From positions 1-20,828 of the forward strand of contig JAQVFD010000008.1 in NCBI GenBank assembly GCA_028697435.1: a stretch of 20,828 bases of DNA, in the 5' to 3' direction. The translations under genes and the position numbers were made by a program. Position 1 is the first letter of the stretch. Each line of letters begins with the position of its first letter. The notes below the pieces were generated by a model. That model searched no databases. It saw nothing but the letters and a program-made list of their open reading frames with translations, and was not told the origin of the DNA. Origin of the DNA: Clostridiaceae bacterium (lineage in GTDB: Bacteria > Bacillota > Clostridia > Lutisporales > Lutisporaceae). This document shows, piece after piece, positions 5,516 through 12,043 of the stretch.

Positions 5516-7438
5516 ATGACAGACAAAAAGACGTATTATATCACTACACCGATATATTATCCAAGTGATAAGCTGCATATCGGTCACACCTATACTACCG
5601 TTGCAGCCGACGCAGCAGCCAGGTTCAAGAGAATGTTGGGCTATGATGTTATGTTTCTTACCGGAACTGACGAGCATGGTCAGAAAATCCAGAGAAAAGC
5701 GGAAGAAAAGGGCGTAACTCCTAAGCAATATGTTGATGAAGTAGTAGCCGGTATTAAGGACCTTTGGAAGTTGATGCAGATAAGCAACGACAAGTTTATC
5801 AGAACCACCGACAGGCAGCATGAGGAAGCGGTGCAGAAAATATTTAAGAAGCTCTACGACCAGGGGGATATTTATAAGAGTGAGTATGAGGGCTGGTACT
5901 GTACCCCCTGCGAATCCTTCTGGACAGAAAGACAGCTGGTTGACGGCAAATGTCCCGATTGCGGAAGGGAAGTCGAGCTGACAAAGGAGGAAAGCTATTT
6001 TTTCAAGCTTTCAAAGTATCAGGACAGACTCATAAAGCATATTGAGGAAAACCCTGGTTTTATACAACCTCAGACCAGACAGAACGAAATGCTGAATAAC
6101 TTCTTAAGACCGTGATTGGACGATCTTTGTGTTTCCAGGACATCCTTTAATTGGGGAATACCGGTTACCTTTGATGAAAAGCATGTAATATATGTGTGGA
6201 TAGATGCTTTGTCAAACTATGCTACGGCGTTGGGTTTCCTGAGCAATGACGATTCAGACTATAAGAGGTATTGGCCTGCTGATGTTCACCTTGTAGGAAA
6301 AGAAATAGTCAGATTCCATACGATTATTTGGCCTATTATGCTCATGGCTTTGGGAGAACCTGTTCCCAAGCAGGTGTTCGGCCATGGCTGGCTAATACTT
6401 GAAGGCGGGAAGATGTCAAAATCTAAGGGAAATGTTGTAGATCCGGTGGTGCTTGTAGAGAAATATGGGGTAGATGCAATAAGGTATTTCTTGCTCAGGG
6501 AAGTTCCCTTTGGTTCTGACGGTGTATATTCGGAGGAGGCCCTTGTTAACAGGATGAATTCCGATCTGGCAAACGACTTGGGGAATCTGCTTTCCAGAAC
6601 AATAACAATGATAGATAAGTTTTTTAACGGGATTGTGCCGGATCATAAGAATGTCGGAGACCCACTGGACGCTAACCTCATTAAACTGTCTGAAGAGACT
6701 TCCTCAAAGGTTGAGGAGTTAATGGATAAGCTGCTGTTCTCCAGTGCACTGACAGAGATATGGAAACTGGTTGGAAGAGCTAATAAGTATATTGATGAAA
6801 CGATGCCTTGGATACTTGCAAGAGATGAGGAAAAGAAGGAAAGACTTGCAACGGTTTTGTATAATCTTGCAGAAGTTTTAAGAATTATCGGAGTGATGAT
6901 CAGCCCATACATGCCCAATACCCCTGCAAAGATGTTCCAGCAGCTTGGTGTAACGGATGAAGCATTGAAGACTTGGGAAAGCATAAAGAACTTCGGGGTA
7001 TTGAAAGCGGGAACGGTTGTAAATAAAGGTGAAATAATATTCCCAAGAGTTGAGTTTGGGCCCGAAGACCCTGAAGATGTGATTAATGCAGCTCCGGAAG
7101 AGCCAAAAGAAGATAATCATATTACAATAGATGATTTTGCTAAAATTGACTTCAGAGTTGCAAAGGTATTGGAGTGCGAGAAGGTTGAAGGTTCCGATAA
7201 ACTGTTGAAGCTGCAGCTTGAAGTAGGCAGTGAAAAACGTCAGGTAGTGTCGGGCATATCAAAGTATTATGCGCCGGAAGACTTGATCAGCAAGAATGTA
7301 GTACTGGTGGCAAATCTTAAGCCTGTAAAACTCAGGGGGGTAGAATCCAACGGGATGATACTGGCAGCTGATACAGCCGATTCTGTTGTTGTAGTTACGA
7401 TGCCTTCAGAAGTGCCTTCAGGCGCTAAGGTGCGATAG
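5516..7438 (+). CDS. metG: methionyl-tRNA synthetase, reading frame interrupted by an in-frame UGA
   Basis: Charges tRNA-Met with methionine; essential and cytoplasmic. Read through one stop, the frame is 640 codons, normal for the long form with a C-terminal tRNA-binding domain. HIGH is at residues 21-24. A zinc knuckle uses C129, C132, C146 and C149. KMSKS is at 289-293, the anticodon-binding helical domain follows, and residues 535-640 form a Trbp111/EMAP-like OB fold (DFRVAKV, KLLKL, GMILAA). Codon 200 is TGA at 6113-6115, in FLRP*LDDLCVSRTSFNWG; related enzymes have glycine here (PGLEDL), so a single G-to-T change of GGA would explain it. The halves stay in frame with no other damage. 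Either a sequence error, a recent nonsense mutation or readthrough; several other genes here use TGA as a normal stop. Controlled by the T-box leader. Confidence 0.9.
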
Positions 7439-7482
7439 ATACGAGACGCGGGACACGAGAATACGGGTAGGGCTGTGAAGCC

Positions 7483-7520
7483 GGGGTTACGGGTATTCCA
7501 TTTACACGTACCCCTGTTTT
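7483..7520 (+). terminator. possible weak terminator after metG
   Basis: GGGGTTAC (7483-7490) can pair with GTACCCC (7508-7514) with one bulged base, followed by TGTTTT. The 112-base gap also holds a short direct repeat (ACGAGA at 7441 and 7455). The stem is imperfect and the loop long, so this is tentative. Confidence 0.35.
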
Positions 7521-7562
7521 CTTCAGTGCGCTATTAAGAACTAAAAGGGAGTGACAGGTTAC

Positions 7563-8327
7563 ATGCTTTTTGATACACATGCTCATCTGGATGATGATAG
7601 GTTTGACAAGGACAGGGATGAGGTTGTAAATCAGTGCAAACTGGATGGAGTAGAACTGATTTTAAATGCAGGAAGCAATATGGAGACTTCTGTTAAGGCA
7701 ATTGCATTGGCTAAAAAGTATGAATTAATATATGCGGCAGTGGGGGTTCATCCCCACGATGCTGCGGAAATGGATGAGGAGACCGCGGGAGTGCTTGCTG
7801 CCCTTGCCGAGAACAAGAAGGTAAGGGCAATAGGAGAAATCGGTCTTGACTATCACTATGATTTTTCACCCCGGGATGTGCAAAAAAAGAGATTTATTGA
7901 ACAGGTAGATCTTGCAAGGCAGCTTGGACTTCCGGTTATTATACATGACCGGGAAGCTCACGGGGATGTAATAGATATATTTAAAAAAATCCGTATTAAA
8001 GAAGTCGGAGGAGTGCTGCACAGCTTTTCCGGCAGCGCAGAGATGGCATTGGAGTGCATTAAACTGGGATTGTATATATCTATAAGCGGTCCGGTGACAT
8101 TTAACAATGCAAGGAAAACAGTTGAAGCAGTGAAGCAAGTCCCTATGGAAATGCTGCTTATAGAGACCGACAGTCCATATCTGACCCCTGTGCCATATAG
8201 GGGAAAAAGAAATTATCCCGGATATGTAAGGTTCGTAGCAGAGAAGATAGCGGAAATCAAGGGTTTATCCTACGAGGAAGTGGCGCGGCAAACCTTGGAA
8301 AACGGGAAGCGTCTCTTCGGAATATAA
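7563..8327 (+). CDS. tatD: TatD-family metal-dependent deoxyribonuclease
   Basis: A 254-residue amidohydrolase-fold protein of the TatD/YabD family, a Mg2+-dependent 3'-5' exonuclease or DNase in the proteins studied so far. Metal ligands are all visible: H6 and H8 (DTHAHLDD), E92 (GEIGLDYHYD), H128 (IIHDREAH), H153 (GVLHSFSG) and D203 (ETDSPYLTP). An in-frame GTG occurs at 7551, but it belongs to the ribosome binding site AAAGGGAGTGA; the ATG at 7563 gives the standard N-terminus. It lies between metG and rpfB as yabD does in Bacillus. It ends at a terminator and is followed by a radical SAM gene, a pairing known from other clostridia. Confidence 0.95.
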   Translation: MLFDTHAHLDDDRFDKDRDEVVNQCKLDGVELILNAGSNMETSVKAIALAKKYELIYAAVGVHPHDAAEMDEETAGVLAALAENKKVRAIGEIGLDYHYDFSPRDVQKKRFIEQVDLARQLGLPVIIHDREAHGDVIDIFKKIRIKEVGGVLHSFSGSAEMALECIKLGLYISISGPVTFNNARKTVEAVKQVPMEMLLIETDSPYLTPVPYRGKRNYPGYVRFVAEKIAEIKGLSYEEVARQTLENGKRLFGI

Positions 8328-8328
8328 G

Positions 8329-8369
8329 AAAAATGGAGACAGGCGAAACGTCCCCCTGTCTCCATTTTT
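8329..8369 (+). terminator. Rho-independent terminator after tatD containing the repeat core
   Basis: The arms 8329-8343 and 8355-8369 are complementary over 15 bp around an 11-base loop and end in TTTTT. It starts two bases after the tatD stop. The loop and right arm (GAAACGTCCCCCTGTCT) match the right arm of the palindrome at 1750-1807 with one difference, so it seems to be built from the same repeat. Confidence 0.85.
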
Positions 8370-8494
8370 ATTCATATTGCCTAAAATCACCTCATATAGT
8401 AAAATTAGCATATAAATTATTTTTCCATATCGATTATTATCTTTTAATATAAATCATATTTCTCAATAATAAACCTTCCGGGAGGGGTACTGTT

Positions 8495-9073
8495 ATGATT
8501 ACTTATGAAATCAACGATGCCCTTTATATTAATCTTACCAACAGATGTACAAACAACTGCAGTTTTTGTGTCAGAAATCATCCTGAGGTGTTTGAATTTG
8601 ATCTCTGGCTTGTGAGAGAACCCATCCTTGAGGAAATCATGGCAGATTTGGAGACCCCGGAACTTTATGATGAAGTGGTATTCTGCGGTTATGGAGAACC
8701 ACTGGAGCGGTTTAAGGAAGTAATAGAAATATGCAGGCATATAAAACAAAAGGGAGTTAAAACCAGGATAAATACTAATGGTCAGGCAAATCTAATATGG
8801 AACAGGAATATTGTGCCTGAGCTTTGCGGGCTTGTGGATTCAATTTCTATAAGTCTGAACGCTAAAAATGCGGAGGACTATGTGAAGCTATGCAAGCCGG
8901 AATATGGGGCAGCAGCTTACTTCTCGGTATTGGATTTTGCCCGGGAGTGTATAAAATTCATTCCTGAGGTATGGATTACTGTTGTTGATGTGATATCAGC
9001 TTATGATATTGAAGTTTGCAGGAGCATAGCAGAAGACATAGGTGCAGGCTTCAGGGTCAGACATTATTGTTAG
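8495..9073 (+). CDS. small radical SAM protein, TatD-associated type
   Basis: A 192-residue radical SAM protein. The cluster-binding cysteines C18, C22 and C25 lie in LTNRCTNNCSFCVR, and CGYGEPLERF at about residues 68-77 is the GGE-like SAM-binding motif. The later strands (TRINTNGQ, DSISISLNA) fit a compact TIM-barrel core. It has no C-terminal SPASM or other auxiliary-cluster domain, although two isolated cysteines occur near the end. A radical SAM family consistently encoded next to tatD is known, and this gene's position fits it. The substrate of that family is not known to me. GGGAGGGG at 8480-8487 supports the ATG. I found no convincing promoter in the AT-rich 167-base gap upstream, although the tatD terminator separates the two genes. 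Confidence 0.85.
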   Translation: MITYEINDALYINLTNRCTNNCSFCVRNHPEVFEFDLWLVREPILEEIMADLETPELYDEVVFCGYGEPLERFKEVIEICRHIKQKGVKTRINTNGQANLIWNRNIVPELCGLVDSISISLNAKNAEDYVKLCKPEYGAAAYFSVLDFARECIKFIPEVWITVVDVISAYDIEVCRSIAEDIGAGFRVRHYC

Positions 9074-9196
9074 ATCACTGCGAAACATAAAGGTCATTTT
9101 TATGAATAAAAAGCTCTATTATGGCAAAAATACATAAATGAATGATAATATTCCCCGGTTTGCCATAGATTGTATAAATGCTTACAAAAGATAAAT

Positions 9197-9225
9197 TTGA
9201 CAATAGGAGTAAATATAGGTAAAAT
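9197..9225 (+). promoter_or_regulatory. sigma-A promoter of rpfB
   Basis: TTGACA (9197-9202) and TAAAAT (9220-9225) are exactly 17 bp apart, with one mismatch in total to the consensus. The predicted start near 9232 gives a leader of about 117 bases with a hairpin before the ribosome binding site. The rest of the gap after the radical SAM gene holds a 9-bp inverted repeat (9120-9128 with 9159-9167) around a 30-base loop. Confidence 0.75.
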
Positions 9226-9294
9226 AAAAATACTTGTGTGCCGGGATCTTATGGGAAAACATACCATTTGACTTCGGGCAGAATTGACAAGTAA

Positions 9295-9326
9295 GCCGAA
9301 TGAAGAAATAAAGATAAACATTCGGC
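9295..9326 (+). promoter_or_regulatory. leader hairpin upstream of rpfB
   Basis: GCCGAATG (9295-9302) pairs perfectly with CATTCGGC (9319-9326). No T-run follows, so it is not a terminator. Its left arm can instead pair with TTCGGGC at 9273-9279, giving two exclusive folds ahead of the AAGGAGG site (9335-9341). A regulatory role is inference. Confidence 0.4.
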
Positions 9327-9348
9327 GAAGCAAAAAGGAGGTTGAACG

Positions 9349-10386
9349 ATGAAAATAAACTTTAAGCATTTCAAGAGTTTATTTTCGATCAAGCTTATTG
9401 CTGTCGCTGCAATATGTTTGATATTCGCTGCATCTTATGTCTATAGTGCGATAAAGAAAGATATTACTATTGAAGATATTGGGGGAGTAAAAGCTGTAAG
9501 CACATTTAAGGAGACTGTTTCCGACGTGCTGGAAGAAAACGATATACAAATGATACCCCAGGATAAGATAAGCGTGAATATGACGGAGAAGCTTAAGGAC
9601 GGAATGAATATTAAAATATCAAGAGCAAAAGCGATTGTAATCAACGCAGATGGCAATGATACTGTTATACTGACTACTGCTCCTGATGTAAAAAGTGTTT
9701 TAGAAGAAGCACAGATAAAGTTAGGCGAGATAGATAAAGTTTCACCCGGCTTGGATTCAGAAATTATAGGAAATACAACAATTGCAGTAACAAGGGTCGA
9801 AGAGAAAATTGTAAAACAAGAGATGAAAATGGACTTTGCCAATGATGTGAGAAAAAGCGACGATCTTGATAAGGGCTTAGTGAGAGTTGTAAAAAAAGGC
9901 AGCTCCGGATTGAAAGAACTGTCAATAAAGGTCATATTCGAGAATGGCAAGGAAGTAAAACGGGAAATTGCAGAGGAGAAGGTACTGAAGGAGCCTGTTA
10001 ATGGAATAATTGAGGAAGGAAGCAGAACCACCTTTGTATCTTCAAGAGGACAGGTTACCAGATTTGCAAGAGCCCTGAAGATGACTGCAACAGCCTATGA
10101 TGCGACTTTTGAAAGCTGCGGCAAGCATCCGGACCACCCCCAATACGGAATAACATATTCGGGTTTGAGAGTAAGACCCGGTATAGTTGCTGTAGATCCC
10201 AAGGTAATTCCTTTAGGAACATATCTTTATGTTGAAGGGTATGGGGAAGCTCTTGCGGCAGATATAGGCGGTGCCATAAAAGGAAATAGGATTGATCTGT
10301 ATTATGAATCCCCTTCAGATGTATCGAAATATGGTAAGAGAACAGTAAAGGTATATGTGCTTGATAAACCAAGATACAAATTTTAA
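9349..10386 (+). CDS. rpfB: RpfB/YabE-type cell-wall protein with DUF348, G5 and 3D domains
   Basis: A 345-residue exported wall protein. Residues 13-34 are a hydrophobic N-terminal segment (signal peptide or anchor). Two DUF348 repeats follow at about 38-90 and 93-148, then a G5 domain at about 150-230. The C-terminal 3D domain (about 243-342) has three conserved aspartates: D283 (VDPKVIPLG), D305 (AADIGG) and D316 (RIDLYY). 3D domains share the MltA double-psi barrel and are thought to cleave peptidoglycan; the YabE/RpfB group is linked to wall turnover and resuscitation. The gene has its own strong promoter, a structured leader, AAGGAGG at 9335-9341 and a terminator starting in its stop codon. 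It keeps the Bacillus place between tatD and rnmV. Precise activity is inferred from the family. Confidence 0.92.
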   Translation: MKINFKHFKSLFSIKLIAVAAICLIFAASYVYSAIKKDITIEDIGGVKAVSTFKETVSDVLEENDIQMIPQDKISVNMTEKLKDGMNIKISRAKAIVINADGNDTVILTTAPDVKSVLEEAQIKLGEIDKVSPGLDSEIIGNTTIAVTRVEEKIVKQEMKMDFANDVRKSDDLDKGLVRVVKKGSSGLKELSIKVIFENGKEVKREIAEEKVLKEPVNGIIEEGSRTTFVSSRGQVTRFARALKMTATAYDATFESCGKHPDHPQYGITYSGLRVRPGIVAVDPKVIPLGTYLYVEGYGEALAADIGGAIKGNRIDLYYESPSDVSKYGKRTVKVYVLDKPRYKF

Positions 10387-10412
10387 AAAATGCGGCATAA
10401 GCCGCATTTTTT
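10385..10412 (+). terminator. Rho-independent terminator after rpfB
   Basis: A 12-bp perfect stem (10385-10396 with 10401-10412) with an ATAA loop; the right arm ends in six T residues. It begins within the rpfB stop codon and ends 15 bases before the rnmV start. Confidence 0.92.
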
Positions 10413-10427
10413 GTTGTGAGGTATCCA

Positions 10428-10970
10428 ATGATTAAAGAAACAATTGTGGTAGAAGGCAAAAATGACGCAGCTTCAGTAAGGCGGGCAGTAGAAGCTGATA
10501 TAATTATAACCAGCGGCTTCGGTATAAACGGAAGTATTCTGGAAAGGATAAGGAAGGCTCAGGAGAAGCATGGTGTGATTGTGCTTACGGATCCTGATTT
10601 TATGGGAGAGAAGATAAGAAAGATTATTTCTGATAAGATTAAAGGAGTAAAGCATGCTTTCTTATCGAAGGAAGAGGCTTACAAAGAAGGGGACATCGGG
10701 GTGGAGAATGCAGCTCCCGAAAGTATATTAAAAGCCTTGGCTATGGCTAAATATGAGCTGAAAGAAGTTAAGAGGACGTTTAAAAGCGGGGATATGACAT
10801 ATTATGGTCTTGCGGGAGGACAAAACGCAGCCGATCTGAGGAACAGATTGGGCTCCGCATTAGGTATAGGCTATGCAAACGCAAAACAGTTTTTAAATCG
10901 TCTGAACAGGTATGGTATCAGCAGGGAAGAACTGGAGGCTGAGTTGGAAAAGTACTGGAGTAATACTTAA
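10428..10970 (+). CDS. rnmV: ribonuclease M5
   Basis: RNase M5 carries out the final maturation of 5S rRNA in low-GC Firmicutes, acting on the precursor bound to ribosomal protein L18. The 180-residue protein starts with a Toprim domain: E9 in IVVEGKND and D55/D57 in LTDPDFMGE are the expected metal ligands. The C-terminal half (YYGLAGGQNAADLRNRLG, NAKQFLNRLNRYGISREELE) is typical of the family. An in-frame GTG at 10416 overlaps the Shine-Dalgarno GTGAGG, so the ATG at 10428 is preferred. Only 14 bases separate the stop from the rsmA start. The pair rnmV-rsmA is conserved across Firmicutes. It lies downstream of the rpfB terminator, and I could not place a clear separate promoter. Confidence 0.95.
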   Translation: MIKETIVVEGKNDAASVRRAVEADIIITSGFGINGSILERIRKAQEKHGVIVLTDPDFMGEKIRKIISDKIKGVKHAFLSKEEAYKEGDIGVENAAPESILKALAMAKYELKEVKRTFKSGDMTYYGLAGGQNAADLRNRLGSALGIGYANAKQFLNRLNRYGISREELEAELEKYWSNT

Positions 10971-10984
10971 GAGGGATGATACAT

Positions 10985-11842
10985 ATGAAGGGAACATCAA
11001 TTAAATCGTCAACTTTGGATTTGATGAGGAAGTACGATTTTAAGACTGCAAAAAAGTTCGGTCAGAACTTTTTGACCGATGAAACAATCCTGAAGACAAT
11101 TATAGACTGCTCAGAGCTTTCAAAGAATGACTGTGTCCTTGAAATTGGACCCGGTATGGGAATAATGACACAGATACTCTGTGAGAAAGCGGGCAGGGTA
11201 TTGGCGGTGGAAATAGACAGGAAGCTCATATCGATACTAAGGGTATCGCTTTTCGGATATGAAAATGTAGAAATTATCAATGATGATATTCTCAAGTTGG
11301 ATTTAAAAAAGGTACTTGAAGAAAAGTTCGGGGATACTCCTGTAAAGATAGTGGCAAATTTACCTTACTACATTACAACACCCATTATAATGAAGCTTTT
11401 GGAGGAGGATATTAATCTTAAGAGTATTACGGTTATGGTTCAGAAGGAAGTAGGGGAGAGGATTTGCGCTTCACCCGGGGGCAAGGATTATGGTGCCCTT
11501 ACAGTGGCAGTACAGTACCGATGTATACCCCGACAGATACTTATAGTTCCTCCTGAATCATTTATACCTCAGCCTGAGGTTGAATCCATGGTAGTGAGGT
11601 TAGACTCCAGGGATAAGCCTCCTGTAATTCTTAAAGATGAAAAGCTGTATTTCAGAGTAGTTAAGGCCTCCTTCGGTCAGCGGAGAAAGACCCTGTTAAA
11701 TGCGTTGTCTGCAGGAAACATGGGAAAAACAAAAGAAGAGCTAAAGGAAATATTATTAAGAAACGGTATTGATGAAAAGAGGCGGGGCGAGACTTTGTCC
11801 CTGGAAGAATTTGCGAAAATCGCCAACGACCTTAATTCATGA
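10985..11842 (+). CDS. rsmA: 16S rRNA (adenine1518-N6/adenine1519-N6)-dimethyltransferase (KsgA)
   Basis: RsmA/KsgA dimethylates A1518 and A1519 near the 3' end of 16S rRNA, a late step and checkpoint in 30S assembly. The protein has 285 residues, the normal length. Motifs: KKFGQNFLTD at 23-32, the SAM-binding EIGPGMGIMT at 53-62, the acidic AVEIDR following, and the catalytic NLPYYITTPI, which matches the N-L-P-Y signature of N6-adenine dimethylases. An ATG at 10976 touches the Shine-Dalgarno GAGGG (10971-10975) directly, so I use the ATG at 10985, nine bases after it. It ends with TGA and is followed by a hairpin-rich 200-base gap. In Bacillus the next gene is yabG, which is absent here. 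Confidence 0.96.
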   Translation: MKGTSIKSSTLDLMRKYDFKTAKKFGQNFLTDETILKTIIDCSELSKNDCVLEIGPGMGIMTQILCEKAGRVLAVEIDRKLISILRVSLFGYENVEIINDDILKLDLKKVLEEKFGDTPVKIVANLPYYITTPIIMKLLEEDINLKSITVMVQKEVGERICASPGGKDYGALTVAVQYRCIPRQILIVPPESFIPQPEVESMVVRLDSRDKPPVILKDEKLYFRVVKASFGQRRKTLLNALSAGNMGKTKEELKEILLRNGIDEKRRGETLSLEEFAKIANDLNS

Positions 11843-11852
11843 TAAAACAGTA

Positions 11853-11876
11853 CAAATGCGGCTGCGACCGCATTTG
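11853..11876 (+). terminator. hairpin after rsmA, possible terminator
   Basis: CAAATGCGG (11853-11861) pairs perfectly with CCGCATTTG (11868-11876) around a six-base loop, 10 bases after the rsmA stop. No T-run follows, so termination is uncertain. Confidence 0.45.
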
Positions 11877-11882
11877 CTTGCC

Positions 11883-11925
11883 ATGTGCCTTTTCCGACAA
11901 AGTCGGAAATTCTGGCACGGCACAT
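11883..11925. repeat. nested inverted repeat
   Basis: The inner arms TTTCCGAC (11891-11898) and GTCGGAAA (11902-11909) flank an AAA loop. The outer arms ATGTGCC (11883-11889) and GGCACAT (11919-11925) are also complementary, and GGCAC at 11914-11918 is an alternative outer partner. It has the look of a short dispersed element rather than a terminator, as no T-run follows directly. Confidence 0.6.
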
Positions 11926-11933
11926 AAATCAAT

Positions 11934-11978
11934 TTTTTTATTATATAGGAAAGTATAACTTTCCTATATAATAAAAAA
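11934..11978. repeat. 21-bp perfect AT-rich hairpin
   Basis: Bases 11934-11954 and 11958-11978 are perfectly complementary around an ATA loop. On both strands the left arm starts with six T residues and the right arm ends with six A residues, the reverse of a terminator tail. A minus-strand reading gives the same pattern. Confidence 0.75.
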
Positions 11979-11985
11979 TCTGTTC

Positions 11986-12012
11986 ACTTTTACCCCCTTC
12001 ATACATATATTA
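11986..12012 (+). promoter_or_regulatory. candidate sigma-K-type promoter of the 12044 gene
   Basis: AC at 11986-11987, 16 bp, then CATATATTA (12004-12012) fits the sigma-K pattern AC-N16-CATANNNTA. The motif is short and the area AT-rich. A start near 12018 would leave only about 25 bases of leader and exclude the left arm of the hairpin that hides the ribosome binding site. Confidence 0.35.
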
Positions 12013-12037
12013 GTAATGACTATGTGTAGAAGGGGGT
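11992..12037 (+). promoter_or_regulatory. hairpin that sequesters the ribosome binding site of the 12044 gene
   Basis: ACCCCCTTC (11992-12000) pairs with GAAGGGGGT (12029-12037). With one bulged base the stem continues for about seven more pairs (12001-12007 with 12021-12027). The right arm is the Shine-Dalgarno sequence of the next gene, six bases before its GTG. Any transcript starting upstream of 11992 would have its ribosome binding site closed. Confidence 0.5.
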
Positions 12038-12043
12038 TATTAT

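Noticed and set aside
6113..6150. Selenocysteine insertion at the metG UGA
   Set aside because: The expected residue is glycine, not cysteine, and I found no convincing SECIS-like hairpin just after the codon.
7441..7460. Short direct repeats (ACGAGA) after metG as part of a repeat array
   Set aside because: Only two six-base copies; no regular spacing or further units, so neither CRISPR nor a clear repeat.
9120..9167. 9-bp inverted repeat after the radical SAM gene as a terminator
   Set aside because: The loop is 30 bases and no T-run follows, so termination is unlikely; other roles cannot be judged.
9232..9348. c-di-AMP or c-di-GMP riboswitch in the rpfB leader
   Set aside because: Such switches are known before wall-hydrolase genes, but the conserved motifs of these classes are not present.
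9441..10031. 196-codon minus-strand open frame opposite rpfB
   Set aside because: Ser/Phe/Ile-rich shadow frame with no start signal; rpfB on the other strand has clear domains.
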